Assembly (NCBI GenBank): GCA_036265815.1
Contig: DATAOI010000047.1
Span: forward strand, 1-64,000
Source: Gemmatimonadales bacterium
GTDB taxonomy: Bacteria > Gemmatimonadota > Gemmatimonadetes > Gemmatimonadales > GWC2-71-9
Length of the DNA stretch: 64,000 nucleotides
Direction of reading: 5' to 3'
Shown one piece after another: positions 27,733 to 35,777 of the stretch (position 1 is the first letter of the stretch; every line of letters starts with the position of its first letter). The notes beneath the pieces are model-generated. The model saw nothing but the letters and a program-made list of their open reading frames with translations, was not told the origin of the DNA and ran no database searches. Position numbers and translations under genes: made by a program.

Positions 27733-28463
27733 TGGAATTGCGCGGGCGGGTGGCGCTGGTCACCGGCGCGGGACGCCGGGTCGGTCGGGCGCTGGCCGAG
27801 GCTCTGGCCCAGCGGGGCATGACGCTGGGCATTCATCATCACGCCTCCTCGGCGGGTGCCACCGACCTGCGCGATGCGATCGTCGCGGCGGGAGGCCGGG
27901 CCGCCTGCTTCGCCGCCGACCTTTCCGATCCCACCGCTGCGGCAGAGCTCCCGCGGCGAGTGGCGGCGGAGTTCGGCCGGCTCGACGTCCTGGTGAACTC
28001 CGCGGCGGTCATGCACCGCCGCTCCTTCGAGGACACCACGGCCTCCCAATGGGATGAGGTGCTCGACCTCAACCTCCGCTCGGTGTTCTTCTGCACCCAG
28101 GGCGCCGCACCCGCGCTTCGCGCTGCCCGGGGGAAGGTCGTGAACATGGCCGATCTGAGCGGCCTGGAGCCGTGGCCCGGCTTCGCGGTACACTCCATCA
28201 GCAAGGCCGGCGTCGTCATGCTCACCAAGGTGCTGGCGCGGGCCCTCGCCCCCGAGGTGACGGTGAACGCGATCGCACCGGGAGCGGTGCTCGTCCCCGA
28301 GTCCTATGATGCGGCGGAGCGGGACCGGCTCGCCCGCACCACTCCCCTGGGCCGGCTGGGCAGCCCCTCCGACGCCACGGCCGCGCTGCTGTATCTGCTG
28401 GAGGGCGGTGACTTCGTCACCGGCGAAGTCATCGTCGTCGATGGTGGACGTCTTCTCCGCTGA
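27732..28463 (+). CDS. Pteridine-reductase-like SDR lacking the catalytic tyrosine
   Basis: A 243-residue SDR with the glycine motif VTGAGRRVGRALAEAL, in which the Arg pair is typical of pteridine reductase/FolM-like members, and NSAAVM in place of NNAG. The region NMADLSGLEPWPGFAVHSIS ends in HSISKAG where the family has YxxxK: the general-acid Tyr is His while the Lys stays. Either His substitutes or the enzyme has changed its chemistry. Its stop lies 22 nt inside the next gene, and its start shares one base with the previous stop. Confidence 0.9.
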   Translation: MELRGRVALVTGAGRRVGRALAEALAQRGMTLGIHHHASSAGATDLRDAIVAAGGRAACFAADLSDPTAAAELPRRVAAEFGRLDVLVNSAAVMHRRSFEDTTASQWDEVLDLNLRSVFFCTQGAAPALRAARGKVVNMADLSGLEPWPGFAVHSISKAGVVMLTKVLARALAPEVTVNAIAPGAVLVPESYDAAERDRLARTTPLGRLGSPSDATAALLYLLEGGDFVTGEVIVVDGGRLLR

Positions 28464-29244
28464 GGTCGCGCTCCGCGATGTGGTGATCGTGGGCGGCGGC
28501 TGCTACGGGACCTTCTACGCCGGCCAGCTCCGCCGGGCGCGCGAGCTGGGCAAAGCGCGCTGGCGCCGGCTGATCGTGGTCGACCGCGATCCCGGCTGTC
28601 GCTTCGCCAGGGAGATGGGCACCGCGCCGGACCGGGAGCTCGCGGTTGCGGAGTGGGGTGAGTTTTTCGACGCTTACCTGGCGGCAGCGGCGGCGGACCC
28701 GTCGGGCGATCCCCCGGACGCGATCGTCCCGTCCCCCCTCATGCCCCACCTGATGTTCGAATGGCTGCTCCGCCGGGCCCGCCGCCGCTGGCCCGCCCGG
28801 CTGGTCGAGACCCGCCCCGTGCCGGCCGGCCCCGGCACTCCGTACGACGAGCAGGCACCCGACGGAACCCGCTACGTCTCCTTTGCCGACTGGCTTTGCC
28901 CCGTCCACTGCATCGAGCCCGCCATCTGCCCGATCATCCGCGCGCCCCGCACCTGGGAAATGTCTGAGGCGATGGAGGAGCTGACCCACCATCTCTCTGC
29001 CAGCACGGCCATCGCCGGGCCGGTCCTCTTCGAGTGCCGGCACCGGGTGCACGGCGTGGGCATGTTCGACGTGGCGGCCGTCCTGGCCGGCGACGCGGTG
29101 GTCGCCGCCGCCGGTCACGACGGCACTCCCCTGGACGTCCTGGTGGGCACCATTTCTGCCTGCCACGGCGCCGCCAGCCTCCTCCACCTCGGAACGGATC
29201 CCTCCCTGAATCGGTTAACCCAGGTGGCCGGATTCGTCGGCTGA
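28441..29244 (+). CDS. Unknown protein with a Rossmann-like start and a cysteine cluster
   Basis: A 267-residue protein. The N-terminus ALRDVVIVGGGCYGTFYAGQ resembles a dinucleotide-binding beta-alpha-beta unit, followed by RLIVVDRDPGCRFARE. The middle has ADWLCPVHCIEPAICPII, three cysteines and a histidine within about 13 residues that could bind a metal or an Fe-S cluster. The tail has GTISACHGAASLLHLG. I do not recognise the family. The start (ATG 28441 or GTG 28444) lies inside the end of the preceding SDR gene, so it is co-expressed with the SDR pair. Confidence 0.82.
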   Translation: MVDVFSAEVALRDVVIVGGGCYGTFYAGQLRRARELGKARWRRLIVVDRDPGCRFAREMGTAPDRELAVAEWGEFFDAYLAAAAADPSGDPPDAIVPSPLMPHLMFEWLLRRARRRWPARLVETRPVPAGPGTPYDEQAPDGTRYVSFADWLCPVHCIEPAICPIIRAPRTWEMSEAMEELTHHLSASTAIAGPVLFECRHRVHGVGMFDVAAVLAGDAVVAAAGHDGTPLDVLVGTISACHGAASLLHLGTDPSLNRLTQVAGFVG

Positions 29245-29272
29245 GCCAGGTCGCGGAACCCTGGGCTGTTCT

Positions 29273-29280
29273 TATATTTG
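29273..29280 (+). promoter_or_regulatory. Possible Bacteroidota-type -7 box upstream of trxB
   Basis: TATATTTG matches TAnnTTTG, the -7 element known for the primary sigma factor of Bacteroidota, and lies about 50 nt upstream of the trxB start in the short gap after the preceding gene. No TTGACA-like -35 sits 17 bp upstream, which is also true of that promoter class. Confidence 0.4.
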
Positions 29281-29328
29281 AGGTCAGTCTCGGGTGAGAT
29301 TGGCCATCATCTCTTTTCGAGGATGCGC

Positions 29329-30294
29329 ATGAACCGCGCGGAGGAGTTCGACCTCGCCATCGTAGGTGGAGGCCCGGCCGGGCTGTGTGCCGCCATGTAT
29401 GCCGGCCGCGGGATGCTCAGGGCGGTCCTGCTCGAGCGCGGTGTGCCTGGTGGGGAGCTGCTCAACACCGAATGGATCGACGACTATCCGGGGTTCGAGC
29501 ACATCCTCGGACGCGAGCTGGCCCAGAAGATGGCGGACCACGCGCTCCGGTTCGGCGCGGACCTGCGGCAGGAGACCGTCGAGTCGATCGTCCGCCGGGA
29601 GGACGGCATCTTCGAGCTGGCCACCACCGGGGGCACCACCTACGAGGCGCGGGCCGTGATCCTTACCGCCGGCGGCACCCCGCACAAGCTCGAGGTGCCC
29701 GGCGAGGCGGAGTATGCCGGCCGCGGGGTCTCCTATTGCGCCGTCTGCGATGGGGCGTTCTTCAAGGGCGAGACCATCGCCGTGGTGGGCGGCGGCGACG
29801 CCGCCGTGGAGGAGGCCGACTACCTCACCCGCTACGCGGCGAAGGTGTACCTGATTCACCGGCGTGACGAGCTCCGGGCCTCCCCGATCCTGCAGGCGCG
29901 GCTGTTCGCCAACCCCAAGATCGAAGTCATCTGGAACAAGCGGGTGCGGGAGCTCATCGGCTCGCCTGCCGGGCTCCAGAGTGTCGAGCTGGAGGATACC
30001 CTGAGTGGGGAGGCCTCCTCGCTGCCGGTCACCGGATGCTTCGTGTTCATCGGGTTCCGGCCCAATAGCGGGCTGGTGAAGCAGCACTTCGCCCACGACG
30101 CGAGTGGGTACCTGATCACCGATGATCGGATGATGACCTCCATTCCCGGCCTGTTCGCCGCGGGCGATCTCCGGGTGCAGTTGACCCGCCAGATCACCAC
30201 CGCCGTCGGCGACGCCACCACGGCCGCCATCGCGGTCGAGAAGTTCCTCAAGGACCGGCAGGCGCGGCTCGAGGGGGCCAAGGTCGGTGTCTGA
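29329..30294 (+). CDS. trxB: Thioredoxin-disulfide reductase
   Basis: A 321-residue flavoprotein that passes electrons from NADPH to thioredoxin. The FAD motif is DLAIVGGGPAGLCAAMYAGR, the redox pair Cys137/Cys140 is in SYCAVCDGAFFKG, the NADPH motif is IAVVGGGDAAVEEA, and the second FAD motif is GLFAAGDLR. The ATG at 29329 is preferred because GAGG lies 6 nt upstream; ATG 29323 is also possible. Neighbouring peroxiredoxin and SDR genes suggest a thiol-redox group, and thioredoxin reductase is the natural electron source for a peroxiredoxin. Confidence 0.95.
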   Translation: MNRAEEFDLAIVGGGPAGLCAAMYAGRGMLRAVLLERGVPGGELLNTEWIDDYPGFEHILGRELAQKMADHALRFGADLRQETVESIVRREDGIFELATTGGTTYEARAVILTAGGTPHKLEVPGEAEYAGRGVSYCAVCDGAFFKGETIAVVGGGDAAVEEADYLTRYAAKVYLIHRRDELRASPILQARLFANPKIEVIWNKRVRELIGSPAGLQSVELEDTLSGEASSLPVTGCFVFIGFRPNSGLVKQHFAHDASGYLITDDRMMTSIPGLFAAGDLRVQLTRQITTAVGDATTAAIAVEKFLKDRQARLEGAKVGV

Positions 30295-30934
30295 TCTGGA
30301 AGTCGTGGCCCTGCCGAACGGCCAGCTGGCTCAGAACTGCTACCTCGTCGCCGACCGCCGCACCCGCGACGCCGTCATCATCGACCCCGGGGAGGAGCCG
30401 GCGATGTTCCTCGCCGAGCTGGACACCCGGGCCTGGACCCTCCGGGCCGTCTGGCTCACCCATGCACACGTCGATCATATCGTCGGGGTTGGCGCGGTGA
30501 AGCGCGCCACCGGCGCGCCGATCCACATGCACCGGCTGGATCGGCCGATCTACGACGCCCTCCCCCAGTTCGGCAGCTGGATCGGGCTCGAGCTCGAGCC
30601 GCCGCCACCGCCCGACGTCGAGCTCGAGCCCGGCGCGAAGCTGCGGGTGGGCGGCGTCGAGTTCGAGGTCCGGTTCACACCCGGCCATTCTCCCGGCAGC
30701 GTAAGCTTCGTCGGGCCCGGACTGGTTTTGAGCGGAGACGTGCTCTTCAACGGCTCGATCGGCCGGACCGACCTGCCCGGTGGAGATTTCGCCACCTTGA
30801 TGGCGTCGATCCAGACGCAGCTCCTCTCGCTGCCCGACTCCACCGTGGTCTACAGCGGCCACGGCCCCGACACCACCATCGGCATCGAACGGCTCACCAA
30901 TCCGTTCCTCACGGGAGCGTATCCTCTTGGGTGA
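30287..30934 (+). CDS. Metallo-beta-lactamase-fold hydrolase (glyoxalase II-like)
   Basis: A 215-residue MBL-fold enzyme with the dinuclear metal motif LTHAHVDHIVG, then FTPGHSPGSVSFVG, the bridging Asp in LVLSGDVLFNGSIGRTDLPG, and the last His in VVYSGHGPDTTIG. This pattern is that of glyoxalase II and related thioester hydrolases. It begins at a GTG within the end of trxB (8-nt overlap), and its own end overlaps a small zinc-ribbon gene. The exact thioester or ester substrate is unknown. Confidence 0.93.
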   Translation: MSDLEVVALPNGQLAQNCYLVADRRTRDAVIIDPGEEPAMFLAELDTRAWTLRAVWLTHAHVDHIVGVGAVKRATGAPIHMHRLDRPIYDALPQFGSWIGLELEPPPPPDVELEPGAKLRVGGVEFEVRFTPGHSPGSVSFVGPGLVLSGDVLFNGSIGRTDLPGGDFATLMASIQTQLLSLPDSTVVYSGHGPDTTIGIERLTNPFLTGAYPLG

Positions 30935-31097
30935 GGGCACCGGAGCTTCCCGTCGGTCACCCCCATCCGGAGCAGCTCCGGCCCCGCGCCTGGTCTGCAA
31001 TCGCTGCGGGTTCGAGGTGCGAAGCCTTCCGGTCGGCTGCAAGAACCCGTGTCCCAACTGCGGCACGCTCTACCCGCTCGGGGATTGTTCTGACTGA
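30927..31097 (+). CDS. Small zinc-ribbon protein (56 residues)
   Basis: A short gene easily missed by length cut-offs. From TTG 30927 (GGGAG 9 nt upstream, overlapping the MBL gene end by 8 nt) it encodes a 24-residue Ser/Pro/Ala tail and then VCNRCGFEVRSLPVGCKNPC, followed by PNCGTLYPLGDCSD and a stop. Two CxxC pairs (CNRC and CPNC) plus a third Cys between them make a rubredoxin-like zinc ribbon. The downstream glycosyltransferase start overlaps its stop, so it is inside the operon. Function is unknown; it may be a rubredoxin-type redox or regulatory protein. Confidence 0.72.
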   Translation: MGEGTGASRRSPPSGAAPAPRLVCNRCGFEVRSLPVGCKNPCPNCGTLYPLGDCSD

Positions 31098-32358
31098 CAT
31101 CGCGGCGGGCGGTCTTCTCGATCTCGAGCTGATCGCCCCCGCGTCGGCCCGGGCGTCGCTGGACATCTCCCGGATCGAGCTGCCGCCGCGGCTCCGCCCC
31201 ACCGCCGAGCTCGGAGTGCTGGACATCACCGAGTTCTTCGGCGATACCACCGGGGGAGTCAAGACCTACCTTTTGCAGAAGGCGCGCTACGTGCAGCGCC
31301 GCCCTCGGCTCCGCCAGACCATCGTGGTGCCCGGAGCGGGGGACGCGATTCTCGAGGCCAGCGGGGTCCGCTGCTTCCGCCTCCACGGCCCCACGATTCC
31401 CACCCAGAAGCCATACCGGTTCATGCTGGCGACCCGCTCGACCAGCCGGATCGTGGCCCACGAGCGGCCCGACCTGATCGAGGTCGGGAGCGCCTGGTTC
31501 GTCCCCTGGCTGGTGCACTACGCGACCCGGCAACTCGACGTACCCGCCGTCTGGTTTTACCACAGCAACTTTCCCCGGGTGCTCGCCCCATGGCCCGAGC
31601 GCACCAGCCCGGTCCGCCGCGCGGCGTCCGAGTTTGCCTGGAGCTACGTGCGCCGGCTGGGTCAGATGGTCCGCGCAACGCTGGCGCCCTCCGCCTTCGT
31701 GGCCGGGGAGCTGGAGCGCGAGGGAGTGGAGCGGGTCGTGCGCATCTCGCTCGGTGTCGATCTCGAGCTTTTCAATCCGGTTCGCCGCGCCGCCGCGGCT
31801 CAGACCCGCCGGCGGGCCGGCCTCCCCGACGGCCCGCTGGCCATCTTCGTCGGCCGCTTCGCGGTGGAGAAGGAGATCGGTCTGCTGCTCGACGCCTGGC
31901 CCGAGGTGGAGCGGCGGACCGGTGCGCGGCTGATCCTGCTGGGCGACGGCCCCGCCCGCGGCCGACTGCAGCGCCGCCGCGGAAGTGACCGAGTGTACTG
32001 GCTTCCCTACGAGCGGGACCGCGATCGCCTGGCTGATCTGCTTGCCGCAGTCGATCTCTACGTGGCACCCTGCTCGATCGAGACGTTCGGCCTCTCCGCC
32101 TTGGAGGCCCTCGCGAGCGGCACGCCCGTGCTCTCGGCCGATCGCGGCGGGGTCGCCGAGTCGGTGGCTGGCTCGGGAGGCGGCGCCGTGTTCCGTTCCG
32201 GCGACCCGGGCTCACTGGCCGAGACCGCCGTGAGCCTGCTGGGAGGAGATCTCGCGGCGCGTGGCCATCTCGGCCGGCGCTACGCGGAGCTGAACCACGG
32301 CTGGGATGCGGTGCTCGACACTCTCTTCGGCGTGTACGCGAAGATTCTCGGTTCGTGA
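31090..32358 (+). CDS. GT4-family glycosyltransferase, probable CTG start
   Basis: A GT-B fold glycosyltransferase of about 422 residues. The N-domain motif LDITEFFGDTTGGVKTYLLQ is the sugar-acceptor glycine loop, and the donor domain has AIFVGRFAVEKEIGLLLDAW, LILLGDGPARGRL and the E-x7-E motif in SIETFGLSALEALASGTPVL. GTG 31219 is a possible start, but the upstream frame back to CTG 31090 has strong GC-rich third positions and reads TDIAAGGLLDLELIAPASAR; GGGGA lies 5 nt before that CTG. It overlaps the zinc-ribbon gene and is followed by two overlapping genes for a deacetylase-like and a flippase-like protein. Confidence 0.9.
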   Translation: MTDIAAGGLLDLELIAPASARASLDISRIELPPRLRPTAELGVLDITEFFGDTTGGVKTYLLQKARYVQRRPRLRQTIVVPGAGDAILEASGVRCFRLHGPTIPTQKPYRFMLATRSTSRIVAHERPDLIEVGSAWFVPWLVHYATRQLDVPAVWFYHSNFPRVLAPWPERTSPVRRAASEFAWSYVRRLGQMVRATLAPSAFVAGELEREGVERVVRISLGVDLELFNPVRRAAAAQTRRRAGLPDGPLAIFVGRFAVEKEIGLLLDAWPEVERRTGARLILLGDGPARGRLQRRRGSDRVYWLPYERDRDRLADLLAAVDLYVAPCSIETFGLSALEALASGTPVLSADRGGVAESVAGSGGGAVFRSGDPGSLAETAVSLLGGDLAARGHLGRRYAELNHGWDAVLDTLFGVYAKILGS

Positions 32359-33086
32359 GCGTCCTCATCTCCATTCACGACGTGACCCCCGCGCTCGCGG
32401 CCGGCGTGTCGCGGCTCTGGCAGCTCTGCGCCGAGCGCCGGGTCAGGCCGGCCTTGTTGGTGGTGCCCGACTGGCACGGCAACTGGCCGCTGGATCGGCA
32501 TCCCGACTTTGCCGCGTGGCTGCGCGCGCGGGCCGCGGAAGGCGCCGAGATCGTGCTCCATGGCGAGCGTCACGACGAGGCGGGCCTCGCCCGCACCTTG
32601 GGCGACCGCCTCCGCGCCTGGGGCCGGACCGCGGGTGAGGCCGAGTTTCTCACGCTCGACGCGGCCGCCGCCGGCCAGAGGATCGCCCGAGGTCTCGCCT
32701 GCCTGCTCAGGCTGGGACTCCGGCCGGTGGGCTTCGTGCCGCCGGCCTGGCTCGCGCGCGAAGAGGGCCACCGCGCCGCCGGCGCGGCCGGGCTCGGCTT
32801 CAGTGAGGACGAGCGATCCGTGCGGCTCTTTCCCTCGGGGCGGCGCATCTCCTCACCCGTAGTGCGCTGGAGCGCGCGGACCGCCGTCCGCGCGCGGGGC
32901 TCGGCGGCGGTCGCGCGGGCCAGGTGGACGCTCCAGCGGAGCGCGCCGCTCCCTCGGCTGGCATTTCATCCTCAGGACCTGGATCATCCGGTGACGGCCA
33001 GGTCGGTGGTCGTGAGTCTCGACCGCTGGCTGACGCTGCATCGGCCGGTGGGATATTCCTCGCTGGCCGCCGCCCCGATCCCGTGA
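32355..33086 (+). CDS. DUF2334 polysaccharide-deacetylase-like protein
   Basis: A 243-residue NodB-like fold protein with the DUF2334 markers: ISIHDVTPALA at the N-terminus (metal Asp and first His), EIVLHGERHDEAG (HGxxH) and LAFHPQDLDHP near the C-terminus. The family resembles carbohydrate deacetylases and is usually encoded beside glycosyltransferases. It starts with GTGA overlapping the glycosyltransferase stop. It lacks a signal peptide, so it acts in the cytosol, consistent with trimming a lipid- or nucleotide-linked amino sugar made by the preceding enzyme (inference). Confidence 0.88.
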   Translation: MSVLISIHDVTPALAAGVSRLWQLCAERRVRPALLVVPDWHGNWPLDRHPDFAAWLRARAAEGAEIVLHGERHDEAGLARTLGDRLRAWGRTAGEAEFLTLDAAAAGQRIARGLACLLRLGLRPVGFVPPAWLAREEGHRAAGAAGLGFSEDERSVRLFPSGRRISSPVVRWSARTAVRARGSAAVARARWTLQRSAPLPRLAFHPQDLDHPVTARSVVVSLDRWLTLHRPVGYSSLAAAPIP

Positions 33087-33949
33087 CGGCCGTCCAGGCG
33101 CACCTGCTCTGCCTTGGTCTGGTGGCGATCGATCTGCTGGCCCGGGCATGGCGCATTCAGTGGATCGTCCGCGGTCTGGGATATCGCATCAGCCTGGGCG
33201 ATTCCTTCGTGCTGAACGCTTTCGGCGACGCCGCGTGCGCCCTGACGCCCCTTCGCATCGGCGGCGAGCCCGCCCGGCTCGCGGGAATGCTCCGCACCCG
33301 GGTGCCGGCCACGGCGGCGTTCGTGGCCATCAGCCTTGAGGTGCTGGCCGGCTGGCCCGTGGTGATCGTGGCCGCTGGATGGTGGATCTGGCGCTTTGCG
33401 CCCGAGTGGTGGCTGCTGGCGGGACCCCGGCTGAGCGCCGCGGCGGAGCACGCCTGGCCCTGGGTGGTGCTGGTGGCGGTCGTGAGTCTCCTGGCTTGGC
33501 GCGCGGCGCGCCGCGTGGCGTCTCCCGCCACCCGCCAGCTCCGCCGGCCGGTGAAGCGGGCGCTGGTCTACTGGCGGCGAATGCCGCTCTGGCCTCTGCT
33601 GGCCAGCATTCCCCTGAGCCTGATCAACCTGGTCACCCGAGTTGCGCTGCTCCCCGTGCTGGCCCTGACGTTGCCCAGCCCCCCCGAGCTCGGCCCGCTC
33701 ATGGTGGGCTCGTTCGCGCTGCTGTACAGCCAGCTCGTCCTGCCGACCCCCTCGGGCGCGGGGGCCGTCGAGCTGGGATTCCTGGGCGGTGCGGCCGGTG
33801 ACCTGGGCGAGCAGGAGGGCTGGCTATTGCTGGCGTGGCGGTTCTATACCAACGGGATCGGCGTGCTGCTGGGGATTGCGCTGGCGGCTCGGGTGTACGG
33901 CTGGCCGGCGCTGCGGCGGCTAGCCGGGCGGTGGGGCCATGCCGACTAG
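33083..33949 (+). CDS. Lysylphosphatidylglycerol synthase TM-region (YbhN/UPF0104) flippase-like protein
   Basis: A 288-residue integral membrane protein with about seven helices. Family marks are LTPLRIGGEPARLAGML in the first cytoplasmic loop and PTPSGAGAVELGFLGG near the C-terminus. It matches the membrane part of MprF and the stand-alone YbhN/AglD group, proposed to move or modify lipids. It begins at GTGA over the DUF2334 stop. In order, glycosyltransferase, deacetylase-like protein and flippase-like protein look like a small glycolipid pathway. Its last 30 bases overlap the convergent cupin gene. Confidence 0.88.
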   Translation: MTAVQAHLLCLGLVAIDLLARAWRIQWIVRGLGYRISLGDSFVLNAFGDAACALTPLRIGGEPARLAGMLRTRVPATAAFVAISLEVLAGWPVVIVAAGWWIWRFAPEWWLLAGPRLSAAAEHAWPWVVLVAVVSLLAWRAARRVASPATRQLRRPVKRALVYWRRMPLWPLLASIPLSLINLVTRVALLPVLALTLPSPPELGPLMVGSFALLYSQLVLPTPSGAGAVELGFLGGAAGDLGEQEGWLLLAWRFYTNGIGVLLGIALAARVYGWPALRRLAGRWGHAD

Positions 33950-34243
33950 CATGATGGTCCGCTCCAGTGCCTGGTCCACCCCGTGCGGCAGGTCGGCCGG
34001 TGCCCACACCACCGCGCCGGACCCGGCCTCGAAGGTCTCCGTTCCGACCGTCATCCGCGCCCGCCCGCTCAGGATCAGATAGAACTTGTCGGCCCCGGCG
34101 TGGACGTGCACCCGCTGAGATTGGCCCGGCTCGAAGCAGTTGAGCCCCACGAAGAGCTGCCTGCCGCGGAAGAGATCGGCCTTGGTGGCGCGAGTCGGAT
34201 CGAAGCTGGACGCCTCGCCGATCGCCTTGCAGTAGTCGCTCAT
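33920..34243 (-). CDS. Single-domain cupin protein
   Basis: A 107-residue beta-barrel protein of the cupin_2 type: GQSQRVHVHAGADKFYLILS carries two metal-type His residues and a Lys, and PADLPHGVDQ carries the third His. It likely binds a metal and a small ligand; the role cannot be stated. Its gene converges on the flippase-like gene with a 30-nt overlap of coding sequence, and it is divergent from aspartase, with about 95 nt between the two starts. Confidence 0.88.
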   Translation of the reverse strand: MSDYCKAIGEASSFDPTRATKADLFRGRQLFVGLNCFEPGQSQRVHVHAGADKFYLILSGRARMTVGTETFEAGSGAVVWAPADLPHGVDQALERTIMLVGMAPPPG

Positions 34244-34338
34244 CCGATGTCGATCCTCCCTTCGGGCATTATCATTCCCGGAACACAGCCGGCCGCGCCC
34301 GTCGACCCGTGGCCCGAACCAGGACCGAGTCTTCGCCC

Positions 34339-35760
34339 ATGACCAGTACCCGCATCGAGCGCGATCCGCTCGGCGAGAAAGCCGTCCCCACCACCGCGCT
34401 CTACGGCGTCCAGACGCTGCGCGCGGCGGAGAACTTCCCCATCTCCGGGTTGCGGCCGCTGCCGGCCTTCGTCGACGCGGTGGTCTGGATCAAGCGGTCG
34501 GCCGCGCTCACCCACAAGGAGACCGGTCGTCTCGAGCCCCGCCTGGCCGACGCGATTGTGCAGGCCGCGGACGAGGTCCTGGCCGGTCAGCATCGCGATC
34601 AGTTCATCGTGGACGTGTATCAGGCGGGCGCGGGCACCAGTCACAACATGAACTGTAACGAGGTGCTCGCCAACCGCGCCAACGAGCTGCTCGGCGCCGA
34701 GCGGGGCAGCTATGCTCCGGTCCATCCCAACGATCACGTCAACATGGCCCAGAGCACCAACGACGTGATCCCCGCGGCCATGCGCCTGGCCGTCCTGGCG
34801 ACGCTGCCGTCCACGCTCGCCGCACTCGACCGTCTGGCCAACGCGCTGCTCGCGAAAGGCCTGGCGTTCGACGCCATCATCAAGTCGGGGCGCACCCATC
34901 TTCAGGACGCGACCCCGATCCGGCTGGGGCAGGAGTTCGCGGCCTACGGCCACACCATTCAACGCCACCGGGACAAGCTGGTGCAGGCGGCCGACTGGCT
35001 GCGCGAGACCAACATCGGCGGCACGGCGGTTGGCACCGGCATCAACGCCGAGCGGGAGTATCCCGCGCTCATGGTCAAGTATCTCCGCCAGGTGAGCGGG
35101 CTGGACCTGCGCGAGGGAGCCGACCGAATCCAGCTCATGCAGTCGATGGGCGACGTCGCCACGCTCAGCGGGGCGCTCCGCGCCTATGTCCTGGACCTCA
35201 ACAAGATCGCCAACGACATCCGGCTGCTCGCGTCCGGCCCGCGGACCGGGCTGGCCGAGATCCTGCTGCCCGCCGTGCAGCCCGGCTCCAGCATCATGCC
35301 CGGCAAGGTGAATCCATCGATCGCTGAGATGGTGAACCAGGTCTGCTATCAGGCCCTGGGCCTGGACACCACGGTCGCGCTGGCGGCTGAAGCGGGGCAG
35401 CTGGAGCTCAATGTGATGATGCCGGTCATTACCCACAACATCGTGTTCGCCCTCATCATCGTGGGAAACGCCACCCGGGTCTTTGCCGAGCGCTGCGTCG
35501 AGGGGATCGAGGCCGACGAAGCCCAATGCGCCTATTGGCTGGAGCGGAGTCCGGCGCTGGTCACGGCGCTCGCGCCCAAGATCGGCTACGCCGAAGCGGC
35601 CAAGCTGGCCAAGGAGGCCCTCGCCACCGGGCTCACGGTCAAGGAGCTGGTGACCCGGAAGCAGATCCTGAAAGGCGCCGAGCTGGAGGAAGTACTCGAC
35701 CTTCGGGCGATGACCGAGCTGGGGGTCCCCGGCGGCAAGGGCATCCCGGCCGGCGGGTGA
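34339..35760 (+). CDS. aspA: Aspartate ammonia-lyase
   Basis: A 473-residue member of the fumarase/aspartase superfamily. The catalytic serine loop GSSIMPGKVNP is at residues 316-326; GAGTSHNMNCNEVLANRAN, VHPNDHVNMAQSTND and GGTAVGTGINAEREYP are conserved substrate-binding segments. The GTGIN form and the GGxxVGTG run favour aspartase over class II fumarase, but the two are hard to separate by eye. The enzyme interconverts aspartate with fumarate plus ammonia. ATG 34339 gives the usual short N-terminus. It is a single gene between the cupin and a convergent phosphoesterase. Confidence 0.9.
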   Translation: MTSTRIERDPLGEKAVPTTALYGVQTLRAAENFPISGLRPLPAFVDAVVWIKRSAALTHKETGRLEPRLADAIVQAADEVLAGQHRDQFIVDVYQAGAGTSHNMNCNEVLANRANELLGAERGSYAPVHPNDHVNMAQSTNDVIPAAMRLAVLATLPSTLAALDRLANALLAKGLAFDAIIKSGRTHLQDATPIRLGQEFAAYGHTIQRHRDKLVQAADWLRETNIGGTAVGTGINAEREYPALMVKYLRQVSGLDLREGADRIQLMQSMGDVATLSGALRAYVLDLNKIANDIRLLASGPRTGLAEILLPAVQPGSSIMPGKVNPSIAEMVNQVCYQALGLDTTVALAAEAGQLELNVMMPVITHNIVFALIIVGNATRVFAERCVEGIEADEAQCAYWLERSPALVTALAPKIGYAEAAKLAKEALATGLTVKELVTRKQILKGAELEEVLDLRAMTELGVPGGKGIPAGG

Positions 35761-35777
35761 GTCGCCGCACTGTGGGG

